Shown piece after piece: positions 23,807-32,065 of a DNA stretch of 64,000 nt. A program made the translations under genes and the position numbers. The stretch's first letter is position 1. Each line of letters starts with the position of its first letter. The notes beneath the pieces were generated by a model that searched no databases, was not told where the DNA came from, and was given only the letters and a program-made list of their open reading frames with translations. Source of the stretch: JAAYBF01 sp963716445. Lineage in GTDB: Bacteria > Actinomycetota > Thermoleophilia > Solirubrobacterales > Thermoleophilaceae. The stretch spans positions 1,736,001 through 1,800,000 of the forward strand of contig OY970313.1 of NCBI GenBank assembly GCA_963716445.1, written 5' to 3'.

Positions 23807-25408
23807 CTAGGACTCGACTCCGGTGCGAACGCCCGCCGCGGAGGCCGGCCGATGCCGCTCCGTCGCGGCATCGCGGTGGTAGTAGCTCTCGGAGCGTCCG
23901 GTGCCCGTGAGCGCGACGCCGAGCACGCGTAGGTCGAGCTGGCGCAGGATGCGCTGCGACTTGCGCGCCGCGTCCTTGGTCGTCCAGTTCAACCGCGCGA
24001 CGAGCAGCGCGGCGTCGACGAGGCCGGCGAGCGTGATGGCATCGTGCACGACACCGATCGGCGGCGTGTCGATCAGGACCAGGTCCGCCAGCGAGCGGCA
24101 CTCGGCGACTATCTGTCCCATCATCGGCCCGGAGAGGATCCCTTGAGGGGTGGCTAGCGGCGGGCCGGCCGGAAGCACCGCGAAGGAGACCCCCTCGTCG
24201 AAGCGGCCGGAGCGCGCGCGCATCGTCTCGGCGTCGATCGCGACGAGGGCGCTCTCGAGCGTCGTGACGCCAGCGCTCAGGCCGGCGAAGCCGGAGTTCC
24301 GGGGCAGTCCAAGGCGCTCGGCGAAGCGAGGATGACGTAGGTCGGCCTCGATCGCGATCACCCGCTTCCCGAGGGTCGCCAGGGCACGTGCGACGCCGAG
24401 CGTCATCGTCGTCTTGCCGTCGCCCGCCCCGGGCGAGGTAACCATCAGGGAGGCGATGTGACTCTCGCGGCTCGAGAAGAGCAGGTTCGCGGCGAGGCTG
24501 GCAAAGGCCTCCTCCTGGGCGCGATCGCGGCCTGTGTCGTCCCTGCCTCGTGCCGGACGCGGGATCTGCGCGACCAGCGGCAGCTCGACCGCGGCCTGGG
24601 CCTCGTCCTCGTCCTTGAGCCGGCGGTCCAGGAACTCGAGCAGGACGACGATCAGCAGCGCCAGGCCGAGGCCGACCATCAAACCGATGAAGGTCGACAG
24701 GAGCGGCCGCGGTACGGCGGCGTCGGAGGGCACCGACGCGCGCCGGACCACCTCGACTCCGCCGGTTTGGAGCGAGGAGGCGATCTCGAGCTCCCTGAGC
24801 TGGGCCTCGAGCTGTTGGCCCTCCGTGGAGAGGCGGTCCGCGGAACTGAGCGAGTCGAGCCGGTTCCGCGCCAGCTGCGCCGCCTCCCCCAGGCTCGCAC
24901 GGGCGGACTCCTGGCGGAAGGACACGTACTCCTCGGCGAAGGCCGTCGCGATCGCGGCGGCCTGACGCGGATCCTCGTCGCGCACGGTGACCGAAACGAG
25001 ATCCGAGTTGCCCTCGACCTCGGTGGTCACCTGCTCGAGCAGCTGATCGGTGGGGACGTCGAGCTTCAGCTGCTCCTTGACGCCCTCCGCAACCGTCTCC
25101 AGCTTGATCAAGCCAATCTGCGTGTTGGTCTGCCGCTCGGGGTCGGAGACGGAGCTGTCGCGCCCGAGGATGCTGTCGATCGGCTCGTCGTCCCGAAGCA
25201 GCAGCACGGCGCTCGCGTCGTACTTCTCGGTGCCGGTCAAGCTCGCTACCAGCGCGACGGCGGTGACGATCCCGGTCACCGCCACGAGCACGGCCCAGCG
25301 GCGTCGCGCGATTCGCAGGTACTCGCGCAGGCGCTCCGCCGGCGAGCGTGGGATCCACGCGTCTGTCTGGCCGACCGAGGGGACGGCCTGCGGACCTGAG
25401 GGCTGCAT
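23807..25408 (-). CDS. polysaccharide co-polymerase / tyrosine autokinase (BY-kinase)
   Basis: A 533-residue protein that joins a Wzz-type chain-length domain to a bacterial tyrosine kinase. Two membrane helices lie at about residues 37-57 and 235-258 around the extracytoplasmic part. The cytoplasmic kinase follows with Walker A G-A-G-D-G-K-T-T near residue 329, Walker A' V-I-A-I-E-A-D-L-R-H-P and Walker B L-V-L-I-D-T-P-P. The C-terminal tail has only a short Tyr pair (S-E-S-Y-Y-H), fewer than enteric Wzc. It controls chain length and export in Wzx/Wzy-type pathways. The ATG at 25408 (M-Q-P-S-G-P) is preferred over a start 25 codons upstream. It is divergent from the c-di-GMP riboswitch-led gene. 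Confidence 0.93.
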   Translation of the reverse strand: MQPSGPQAVPSVGQTDAWIPRSPAERLREYLRIARRRWAVLVAVTGIVTAVALVASLTGTEKYDASAVLLLRDDEPIDSILGRDSSVSDPERQTNTQIGLIKLETVAEGVKEQLKLDVPTDQLLEQVTTEVEGNSDLVSVTVRDEDPRQAAAIATAFAEEYVSFRQESARASLGEAAQLARNRLDSLSSADRLSTEGQQLEAQLRELEIASSLQTGGVEVVRRASVPSDAAVPRPLLSTFIGLMVGLGLALLIVVLLEFLDRRLKDEDEAQAAVELPLVAQIPRPARGRDDTGRDRAQEEAFASLAANLLFSSRESHIASLMVTSPGAGDGKTTMTLGVARALATLGKRVIAIEADLRHPRFAERLGLPRNSGFAGLSAGVTTLESALVAIDAETMRARSGRFDEGVSFAVLPAGPPLATPQGILSGPMMGQIVAECRSLADLVLIDTPPIGVVHDAITLAGLVDAALLVARLNWTTKDAARKSQRILRQLDLRVLGVALTGTGRSESYYHRDAATERHRPASAAGVRTGVES

Positions 25409-25550
25409 TGCCGGGAGTGTAGGGCCTATGCGGACGACAACGGCGGCCGTGACCGGCCGCTCGCCGCCCGTACGAACGTCCATCCGCGCCGATTCGAGTC
25501 GGCCGCGATCCGCCGCGCGCCGATAGCGGAATCACCCAGCCAATCAGACG

Positions 25551-25642
25551 AGCACCTCCCGAGAAGGGCATCCCCGTCGCGAGGCGGGCGCGCAAAGCCA
25601 CGGGACTCCGAGACGGAGTCAGCCGGGCTGCCGAAGGAGCAG
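25551..25642 (+). ncRNA. c-di-GMP-I (GEMM) riboswitch
   Basis: A GEMM-I-like aptamer in the leader of the secreted-protein gene at 25683. The conserved core segments occur in order: GGGCATCCC, a GCGA tetraloop stem, GCGCAAAGCCACGGGACT, a variable hairpin (CTCCGAGACGGAG) and GCCGGGCTGCCGAA. P1 is CCTCC paired with GGAG. The CGCAAAGCC core and GCCGGG-x-TGCCGA 3' strand are near-consensus for c-di-GMP-I aptamers. It ends 40 bp before the start codon, leaving room to control the ribosome-binding site (GGAGG). A cGAMP-type variant cannot be excluded by eye. Confidence 0.87.
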
Positions 25643-25682
25643 GAACCGGGGGTGCGACCGGAACTGCCACGGAGGTCTCGCC

Positions 25683-27119
25683 ATGCCGCGAAGTCAGCTC
25701 AGCCGCGTCGTCGTCATGCTCGTCCTCACGGCGATCGTGCTGGGCGTGAGCGGTGCGACGGCTGCCTCGGCGAAGGTCTACCGCTTCGAGCCGACGAGCG
25801 CCAGCAACGGCGTCGTGACCTTCGCGGTCACCGGTGTCGCGCCGGCCCGAGTCCGCTCGGCGCGCGTTCGCGTCGGCCGCGGCAAGTCGCGCCCGGTGAG
25901 CCTCGCGAAGGCGCGGCGTGCCGCGAGGCGCGGTCTGCTGCGACTGCGGCTGGAGCGTCGCGCGAGCCGGAACGCCGGCGCGCGTGCGTCCCGGCGCCTG
26001 ACGATCGTCGCCGACACGACTTCCCCGGAGACCTCGATCGCCGCGGGCCCGAGCGGCACCGTGAGCTCGCAGTCGGCGGCGTTCTCCTTCACGTCGGAGC
26101 GCCGCGCCAAGTTCGAGTGCCGGCTCGACGGCTCCACCTGGGCCACCTGCGACTCGCCCGAGTCCTACTCCGCGCTGCCCGAGGGCGCTCACGTCTTCGA
26201 CGTCCGGGCGCGGGACCGGGCGGGCAACCTCGACCCGACCCCGGCGACACGCAGCTGGACGATCGACCTGCCCGACCCCTCACCTCCGGCCGAGCCCGCC
26301 CCGACGGAGCCGGCGCCGACGGAGCCCGCCCCGACCGAGCCGGCCCCGACGCCAGCTCCGGCCGGCGCCCTGATGTTCGACGGCTTCGAGTCGGCCAACG
26401 GGCCGAACGGCTTGATCACCAACGAGTACGCCGGCTGGCACAGCTCGGACGGCGCCGCCGTCCACTCCCCCACATGGCGCTCGGACGGCGGCTCGCTGTT
26501 CTCGGTCGCGACCACGGATGGCGCGGGCCGGTCGAGCCAGGTCGCCTACACCGGCAAGCTGGACTCGAGCTTCGCGGACAGGTACTCCCAGAGCAACACG
26601 CACTCGAACAAGATGCGCTTCTGGACGAAGGCGTCCGGCTTCGGGAACGTGCGTGTCGACGCGGCGATCAAGCCGACCGCCTGGGCAGCCGACGCTCCCT
26701 CCAGCTGGGGCGGCTTCAAGTTCTACCTCCGGCGTGAGGTAGGCGCCACGGACAGCTCCTTCTACACCGTCGAGCCGATCATCAAGGACGGCCACGTGTA
26801 CATCCAGAAGAAGTGCCTCGGCGACACCGGCGGCGGCAACTACTCGAGCGGCGGCACCTACTACCTGCTCGCGAGCAAGACCGGCTTCACGACCGCGCTC
26901 GGCAGCTGGCGCAACATCTCCGCGACCGCGAGGACGAATGCCGACGGCTCGGTGACGATCGGCCTCTGGCGTGACGGGACGCTCGCGGCCCAGGCCGTCG
27001 ATCACGGCGTTCGCTCCGATGGAACCGGCTGCGCCCCGCTGGCCGCCGGGCACGTCGGCTTCCGCTCCGACTCGCTGCAGTACTACCTCGACGACTTCAA
27101 GGTGAGCGCGCTGCAGTAG
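25683..27119 (+). CDS. secreted Ig-like/jelly-roll protein, paralogue 1
   Basis: A 478-residue exported protein with a signal peptide (about residues 1-30, cut after A-S-A). A basic region covers 60-105. An Ig-like module lies at about 115-200 (A-K-F-E-C-R-L-D-G-S-T-W-A-T-C). A Pro/Glu/Thr linker of repeated P-A-P-T-E follows. A C-terminal all-beta domain of about 240 residues carries the marker strings N-G-L-I-T-N-E-Y-A-G-W, M-R-F-W-T-K-A, F-K-F-Y-L-R-R and V-Y-I-Q-K-K-C. The last domain looks like a concanavalin-type jelly roll as in polysaccharide lyases and LamG proteins; no catalytic residues can be named. Its expression is likely set by the c-di-GMP riboswitch just upstream. It is the first of three tandem paralogues and sits beside the export kinase gene, suggesting a matrix or glycan-binding role. 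Confidence 0.82.
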   Translation: MPRSQLSRVVVMLVLTAIVLGVSGATAASAKVYRFEPTSASNGVVTFAVTGVAPARVRSARVRVGRGKSRPVSLAKARRAARRGLLRLRLERRASRNAGARASRRLTIVADTTSPETSIAAGPSGTVSSQSAAFSFTSERRAKFECRLDGSTWATCDSPESYSALPEGAHVFDVRARDRAGNLDPTPATRSWTIDLPDPSPPAEPAPTEPAPTEPAPTEPAPTPAPAGALMFDGFESANGPNGLITNEYAGWHSSDGAAVHSPTWRSDGGSLFSVATTDGAGRSSQVAYTGKLDSSFADRYSQSNTHSNKMRFWTKASGFGNVRVDAAIKPTAWAADAPSSWGGFKFYLRREVGATDSSFYTVEPIIKDGHVYIQKKCLGDTGGGNYSSGGTYYLLASKTGFTTALGSWRNISATARTNADGSVTIGLWRDGTLAAQAVDHGVRSDGTGCAPLAAGHVGFRSDSLQYYLDDFKVSALQ

Positions 27120-27136
27120 TCGCCGACCGCTGGGAG

Positions 27137-27170
27137 GCCCGCACGGAACGTCCCGTATCGGCTGGCGGGC
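27137..27170. terminator. possible hairpin after paralogue 1
   Basis: A stem of GCCCGC with GCGGGC enclosing a smaller ACGG/CCGT hairpin, starting 18 bp after the stop of the first secreted paralogue and before the second. It has no T-run. It may end or weaken transcription between the two genes, but the evidence is only the pairing. Confidence 0.35.
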
Positions 27171-27205
27171 TGAAGCTGGGAGCAAGCGCCGCCGATAGGG
27201 AGGTC

Positions 27206-28249
27206 ATGGGCGCATCCTCCACCCGGCTCGCACGAGCCCTGCTCGTCGTCGTCGCCTGCGCGACGATCGTCGGCTCGGCGCCGAGTGCCAGCGCGGCTGG
27301 CGCTCGGGTCGTACTGGCGCCGACGACGGTCAAGAACGGCACTGTGACGTTCGCCCTGCGCGGCATCCGTCCGCGGCAGATCGCCGGCGGACGGGCCGTC
27401 TGCCCGAGCCGCCGGACGACGCGCCTCGAGCGGCGCCGCCTGAAGCGAGCGGCGCGCAGCGGCCGGCTCCACATCCGGCCGCGGCTCTGCCGGGGAAAGC
27501 GCGCACCGCGGGGCGGCTGGCGAATCGTGCTGCGGCGTGCGACTCATAGCGCGAGCCATTCTCAGCGCCCCAGCCAGATCGTCTTCAGGGATGGATTCGA
27601 CGGTCGGGACGCTTTGATCACGAATCACTACGCGCGCTGGACGCGCGATCCGCTCGCCGCACGTTCGCGACGCTGGGCGCTCGACAGCGGGTCGATGCTG
27701 CGCCGCGACGGGGCCGCCTGGACCGGGCCGCCGACCTGCAACATCCCCAACCGCGAGTCCTCGAACGGATCGGGCTCGGCGATCTTTCGCGCCCACCTCG
27801 TCAAGAGCGACCTGCCGCGCGACTACCGCATCGCGTTCGACCTCCGCAACAACGGCTTCACCCAAGGTTGTCCGGGGCGGCCCGCCGCCGGCTGGAACGG
27901 CGTGAAGATCTACCTCCGGCGGCTCGGCCCCGAGACCTTCTACACCGCAGAGGTGAGCCTGCGCGACGGCAAGGCGTACATCCAGAAGAAGATCGGCGAC
28001 GAGTACCACATCCTCGCCCAGGACCGCGGGCATCCGGCGCGCATCGGAACGTGGGAGGCGGTGGGCGGGTCCGTCCAGACCAACGCCGACGGCTCCGTGA
28101 CCGTCCAGGTCGTTCGCGGCGGAAAGGCCGTCCTCGCGGCCACCGACCGCGGGGTCGGGGGCGATCCGATCAGGGCAGGCGGTCAGACCGGTTTCCGTGG
28201 CGACAACACGGACTTCGCAGTCGACGACTTCACGATTTCCGCTCTATAG
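27206..28249 (+). CDS. secreted jelly-roll protein, paralogue 2 (short form)
   Basis: A 347-residue exported protein with a signal peptide (A-S-A-A-G end near residue 32) and a very basic N-terminal region (R-R-T-T-R-L-E-R-R-R). It lacks the Ig-like module and linker of its neighbours. The C-terminal domain shares their markers in diverged form: F-R-D-G-F-D-G-R-D-A-L-I-T-N-H-Y-A-R-W, V-K-I-Y-L-R-R, F-Y-T-A-E-V and A-Y-I-Q-K-K, ending F-A-V-D-D-F-T-I-S-A-L. A good ribosome-binding site (GGGAGGT) precedes ATG 27206. It lies 86 bp after paralogue 1. The function is unknown; surface glycan binding or cleavage is the most natural guess from fold and context. Confidence 0.78.
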   Translation: MGASSTRLARALLVVVACATIVGSAPSASAAGARVVLAPTTVKNGTVTFALRGIRPRQIAGGRAVCPSRRTTRLERRRLKRAARSGRLHIRPRLCRGKRAPRGGWRIVLRRATHSASHSQRPSQIVFRDGFDGRDALITNHYARWTRDPLAARSRRWALDSGSMLRRDGAAWTGPPTCNIPNRESSNGSGSAIFRAHLVKSDLPRDYRIAFDLRNNGFTQGCPGRPAAGWNGVKIYLRRLGPETFYTAEVSLRDGKAYIQKKIGDEYHILAQDRGHPARIGTWEAVGGSVQTNADGSVTVQVVRGGKAVLAATDRGVGGDPIRAGGQTGFRGDNTDFAVDDFTISAL

Positions 28250-28458
28250 CGCTAAATGACGGTTAAGAGCTGACACGGCTCGCTGCGGACGCTATGGTCA
28301 GCTCGGTTTCTATCCAAGCCCGCAAGATCAGGGCGACGGACTGAACGCCGGTAGCGCTGACCTCTGTCGAGTGGCAGGGTGGAGGAGTCGTCGAGACCCA
28401 TCCCGGGTAAGTGACGGCATGCAGGGGAAGCGCTGGCGTGTTCAAGGGAGAGAGCACC
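28250..28458 (+). promoter_or_regulatory. 209-bp leader of paralogue 3, structured but unassigned
   Basis: The intergenic region before the third secreted paralogue. A GGTCAGC segment near 28294 can pair with GCTGACC near 28355, enclosing two smaller stems. This resembles the closing helix of a structured leader. It lacks the GCAAAGCC core of the c-di-GMP riboswitch in front of paralogue 1, and it lacks the core of the c-di-AMP leaders. It may hold a promoter, a new leader RNA or both. Confidence 0.4.
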
Positions 28459-29841
28459 ATGCGAACCGACTCATCGAGCCGACGGCTCATTCGAACGACG
28501 ATCTGGGCCACATGCCTGCTTTTCCTGCTGGGAGGGTTCGTCGTCGCCCTGGCCGAGGGGACGCGAAAGGTCCCGCAGACCTGGATCGACTCGGCGCCGG
28601 CGGCGACCGAGAGGTCGAGCACGGCATCCTTCTCCTTCCACTCGAGGAGGGCGAGCGCGAGCTTCGAGTGCAGGCTCGACCTGGGCGACTGGGAGAGGTG
28701 CAGCTCGCCGACTACCTACTCCGGGCTGGTCGAGGGGATCCACGAGTTCGCCGTTCGGGCGCGGAGCAGGTCCGGCAGGCTCGACCCAACGCCCGCAAGT
28801 CGCTACTGGAGTGTCGACCTGTCCGACGCGCCGCCGGTCGATCCTCCGCCCGTCGACCCGCCACCGCCGGTCGACCCCCCCTTGCCCGACCCCCCGCCCG
28901 TCGACCCGCCACCGCCGGTCGACCCCCCCTTGCCCGACCCCCCGCCCGTCGACCCGCCACCACCGGTCGACCCCCCCTTGCCCGACCCGCCGCCCGTCGA
29001 CCCGCCACCGCCGGTCGACCCCCCCTTGCCGGACCCGCCGCCGCCGGTCGACCCGCCACTACCCGACCCGCCGGATGATCCGGTCGACGAGCTCTTCTTC
29101 GACGGATTCGACGCGCCGAACGGCCCCAACGACCTCGTGACGAACGAGTACGCGGGCTGGCACAGCGAGGACGGTAGCGCCGTCCAGTCGCCGACCTGGC
29201 GCTCGGACGGCGGCTCGCTGTTCTCGGTCGAGACGAGCGACCCCGACGGAGACCTCGGTCGCTCCGGCTACACGGGCAGCCTCGATTCGGGCTTCGCGGA
29301 CAGGTACTCCCAAAGCTCCACCCACTCGGACAAGATGCGCTTTTGGACGAAGGCAGACGGCTTCGACGACATCCGCGTGGACGCGGACATCAAGGCAGTC
29401 GCCTGGGGCCCCGGCGGGCCTGAGAGCTGGTCCGGCTTCAAGTTCTACCTCCGCCGCCAGGAGGACGCGACGAAGTCGTCCTTCTACACCGTCGAGCCCT
29501 ACATCAAGGAGGGTGAGCTCTACATACAGAAGAAGTGCACCGGCGACACCGGTGGCGGCAACTACACGGCCGACGGCACCTACTACGTGCTCGCCAGCAG
29601 GAGCGGCTTCGAGGTGCCGCTGGGGAGCTGGCGCGAGATCTCGGCGACGGCCCAAACGAACGGCGATGGCTCGGTGACCCTCGGGCTGTGGCGGGAGGGG
29701 AGCCTGCTGCTGCAGGCCACCGACCGCGGGATCCGCGCCGACGGGACCGGCTGCGCCCCGCTGCACGGCGGCCACGTTGGGTTCCGCTCGGACTATCTCG
29801 AGTACTACCTCGACAACTACACGGTCACGGCGCTGCCGTAG
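28459..29841 (+). CDS. secreted Ig-like/jelly-roll protein, paralogue 3
   Basis: A 460-residue exported protein with a signal-anchor or signal peptide (about residues 10-33). An Ig-like module has the Cys pair F-E-C-R-L-D-L-G-D-W-E-R-C. A Pro/Val/Asp-rich linker (about residues 129-202) is built from tandem 16-residue units. The C-terminal domain is strongly similar to paralogue 1: both share N-E-Y-A-G-W-H-S, R-S-D-G-G-S-L-F-S-V, M-R-F-W-T-K-A, F-K-F-Y-L-R-R and C-x-G-D-T-G-G-G-N-Y. ATG 28459 is chosen because a purine-rich ribosome-binding site (AAGGGAGAGA) precedes it; an in-frame start lies at 28411. The linker would hold the domain away from the cell. Sequence closeness to paralogue 1 indicates tandem duplication. 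Confidence 0.82.
   Translation: MRTDSSSRRLIRTTIWATCLLFLLGGFVVALAEGTRKVPQTWIDSAPAATERSSTASFSFHSRRASASFECRLDLGDWERCSSPTTYSGLVEGIHEFAVRARSRSGRLDPTPASRYWSVDLSDAPPVDPPPVDPPPPVDPPLPDPPPVDPPPPVDPPLPDPPPVDPPPPVDPPLPDPPPVDPPPPVDPPLPDPPPPVDPPLPDPPDDPVDELFFDGFDAPNGPNDLVTNEYAGWHSEDGSAVQSPTWRSDGGSLFSVETSDPDGDLGRSGYTGSLDSGFADRYSQSSTHSDKMRFWTKADGFDDIRVDADIKAVAWGPGGPESWSGFKFYLRRQEDATKSSFYTVEPYIKEGELYIQKKCTGDTGGGNYTADGTYYVLASRSGFEVPLGSWREISATAQTNGDGSVTLGLWREGSLLLQATDRGIRADGTGCAPLHGGHVGFRSDYLEYYLDNYTVTALP
28843..29064 (+). repeat. 48-bp coding tandem repeat in linker
   Basis: Four full 48-bp units plus a 30-bp partial unit, each coding for P-P-P-V-D-P-P-P-P-V-D-P-P-L-P-D. Units differ by only a few bases, which points to recent expansion or slippage. 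Copy number may vary between strains and change linker length. Confidence 0.9.
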
Positions 29842-29866
29842 CGCCCGCGCACCCTATGATCGCGCG

Positions 29867-30901
29867 GTGCGCAGCGCCGGGCTGATCGATCCCATCGCAG
29901 ACCCGGCCTGGATGGCGCTGCTCGAGCGCAACCCCGCCGCGGAGGTCTTCCACCACCCACGTTGGCTCGAGCTCCTGCGCGCGCAATACGGCTATGAGAT
30001 CTACGCCTGCTGCGTCAGCGACGACGACGGCATCGTCGCGGGGATGCCGATCGCCCGAATCGAGAGCCGCCTGACCGGGCGACGGTTGGTGTCGCTGCCG
30101 TTCTCCGACGTCTGCTCGCCGGTCGTGCGGGACGCGGACCCCGCGGCGCTCGCCGCGCTCGGCGAGGCGCTCGCCGGCGAGCGCGTCCGGACCGGCCTCG
30201 ACCTCGCGATTCACGCCGAGCTGCCAGGCATCGAAGGGGCCTTCGGCCAACAGGGCTTCGTTCGGCACCTGCTTCCGCTCGCGGACGATCCAGCCGAGGT
30301 CGAGCGCGGGTACTCGAAGTCCCAGGTCAAGCGCGGAATCAAGAAGGCGTTGCGCGAGGGCCTCGTGGCCGAGCGCCGTACCGACACCGCAGCGCTCGAC
30401 GCCTTCTACGCCCTCCACGTCCCCACGCGCAAGAAGCTCGGCGTGCCCACTCAGCCGAAGCGCTTCATCCGGCGCTTCGCCGAGCTGTTCGACGCCGGGC
30501 TCGGGTTCGTCGAGCTGGTCAACGACGGCGATCGGCCGATCGCCGCCGCGGTCTTCCTCACCTACAACGGCACCGTCACCTACAAGTACGGCGCCTCGGA
30601 CGTCCGCGCACTGGGCAAGCGGCCGAACAATCTCATGTTCTCAGAGGTCATCCGCTCGTCCTGCGAAGCCGGCCATCACACGCTCGACTTCGGCCGGACG
30701 GACATCGACAACGAGGGCTTGCGGGCGTTCAAGCGCTCCTGGGGGGCGCAGGAGGTCGCGCTCTCCTACACCCACCTGTCCGATGCCGCACCGTCATCCG
30801 AGACGCCGCTGCGCAACCGGGTGATGGCCGCCACGATCCGACGTTCGCCGCCTGCGGTGAGCCGCCTCGTCGGAGAGGCGCTCTACCGGCACTTCGGATA
30901 G
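29867..30901 (+). CDS. FemAB-like GNAT-fold transferase
   Basis: A 344-residue FemAB/GNAT-type protein with two tandem acyltransferase-like halves. Landmarks are V-F-H-H-P-R-W-L-E-L-L and S-L-P-F-S-D-V-C-S-P in the first half, and S-K-S-Q-V-K-R-G-I-K-K-A near the middle, typical of the family. Y-K-Y-G-A-S-D near residue 240 and L-D-F-G-R-T-D near 280 lie in the second half. Related proteins in exopolysaccharide loci of other bacteria are annotated as FemAB/exosortase-associated; they may transfer amino acids or acyl groups from aminoacyl-tRNA or acyl-CoA onto glycans. GTG 29867 is the likely start, since the longer frame overlaps paralogue 3. The deacetylase gene starts 15 bp after its stop. 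Confidence 0.85.
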   Translation: MRSAGLIDPIADPAWMALLERNPAAEVFHHPRWLELLRAQYGYEIYACCVSDDDGIVAGMPIARIESRLTGRRLVSLPFSDVCSPVVRDADPAALAALGEALAGERVRTGLDLAIHAELPGIEGAFGQQGFVRHLLPLADDPAEVERGYSKSQVKRGIKKALREGLVAERRTDTAALDAFYALHVPTRKKLGVPTQPKRFIRRFAELFDAGLGFVELVNDGDRPIAAAVFLTYNGTVTYKYGASDVRALGKRPNNLMFSEVIRSSCEAGHHTLDFGRTDIDNEGLRAFKRSWGAQEVALSYTHLSDAAPSSETPLRNRVMAATIRRSPPAVSRLVGEALYRHFG

Positions 30902-30916
30902 CTACGGTACCCGAGC

Positions 30917-32065
30917 ATGCGCCACGATCCGGCCGCCCCGGACTTCGATCCAGACCACTTCTTGCTCGAGCGCTACGCGCAGCGGGAGGAGGGGCAGTCC
31001 GCGGTCATGCGCGCGTACTACACGCTCAAGCCGTTGCTGCCACGCCGGCTGCAGATCGCGATGCGCCGCCGCCACGCGGCGCGCCGCGCACACCAGGAGT
31101 TCCCCAGCTGGCCGATCGAGTCGCTACTGGTCGACCACGAGCACGAGCGGTTCCGCCGCCGGCTCGCGGAGACCGGCGCGGCCGAGGCGCCGTTCGTCGG
31201 CTACTGGCCGGAGCGGCACAGCTTCGCCTCGATCGTCAGCCACGACGTGGAGGGCCCGGAGGGAATCGCCAACATCCCGCGCGTGCTCGAGATCGAGCGC
31301 CGCCACGGGCTCGTCTCGTGCTGGAACTTCTGCGGCGAGTGGTACGAGATCCCCGACGGGACCTTCGAGACGATCCGTGAGGCCGGCTGCGAGGTCGGCC
31401 TCCACGGCATCCTCCACGACGGCAAGCTGTTTCGCGACCGAGCGAGCTTCGAGTCGAACCTGCCGAAGATCCACGAGTACCTGGAGCGCTGGGGCGCGGT
31501 CGGCTTCCGCTCACCGGCCACCCACCGCAACTCCGACTGGATGCCGGAGCTGGGATGTCTCTACGACGGCTCGTTCCCGGATACCGATCCCTTCGAGCCA
31601 CAGGCCGGGGGCTGCTGCTCGATCCTGCCGTTCTTCATCGACGATCTGGTCGAGCTGCCGATCACGCTCGTCCAGGACCACACGCTGTGGGAGATCCTCG
31701 GCGACGAGTCGATCGACCGCTGGATCGAGAAGAGCAACTGGATCGCCGAGAACCATGGCCTGGTGCAACTGCTCGTCCACCCCGACTACCTGCTGACCGA
31801 CGAGAGGCTCGCACTCTACGACTCGTTCCTGGAGTGGCTGAGCGATCGCAATCGCCGTGGCGGCGGCTGGCATGCCCTGCCGCGCGAGGTCGCCGAGTGG
31901 TGGAAGCAGCGAGCCGAGCTGACTTGCTCGACGGGCGCGGACGGCGAGGTGCGTGTCGAGGGCGGTCCCGGCGCCGAGCGGGCGACCGTCGCGTGGGCAC
32001 GCGAGGGCGAGAGCGGCGACGTGGTCCTCGACGTCGGTCGAGGCGCCGGCCGTCCGGCGCGGTGA
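30917..32065 (+). CDS. polysaccharide deacetylase-like protein
   Basis: A 382-residue protein related to the NodB-type carbohydrate esterase 4 fold. The metal-binding motif S-H-D-V-E-G-P near residue 110 and the second H-x(3-5)-H element in G-L-H-G-I-L-H-D near residue 156 are visible. G-F-R-S-P-A-T-H-R-N supplies the later Arg/Pro motif, and Q-L-L-V-H-P-D-Y the last His. The expected role is N- or O-deacetylation of a polymer or lipid-linked unit. There is no signal peptide, so it may act in the cytoplasm. The stop overlaps the next gene start by 4 bp (GTGA). The gene sits between two FemAB-like genes, an arrangement known from exopolysaccharide loci. Confidence 0.86.
   Translation: MRHDPAAPDFDPDHFLLERYAQREEGQSAVMRAYYTLKPLLPRRLQIAMRRRHAARRAHQEFPSWPIESLLVDHEHERFRRRLAETGAAEAPFVGYWPERHSFASIVSHDVEGPEGIANIPRVLEIERRHGLVSCWNFCGEWYEIPDGTFETIREAGCEVGLHGILHDGKLFRDRASFESNLPKIHEYLERWGAVGFRSPATHRNSDWMPELGCLYDGSFPDTDPFEPQAGGCCSILPFFIDDLVELPITLVQDHTLWEILGDESIDRWIEKSNWIAENHGLVQLLVHPDYLLTDERLALYDSFLEWLSDRNRRGGGWHALPREVAEWWKQRAELTCSTGADGEVRVEGGPGAERATVAWAREGESGDVVLDVGRGAGRPAR

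Noticed and set aside
27120..27205. A second c-di-GMP riboswitch before paralogue 2
   Set aside because: The gap is only 86 bp and lacks the GCAAAGCC core; only a simple hairpin is visible.
28843..29064. The 48-bp tandem units as a CRISPR array
   Set aside because: The units are contiguous, without spacers, keep the reading frame and code for a Pro-rich linker.
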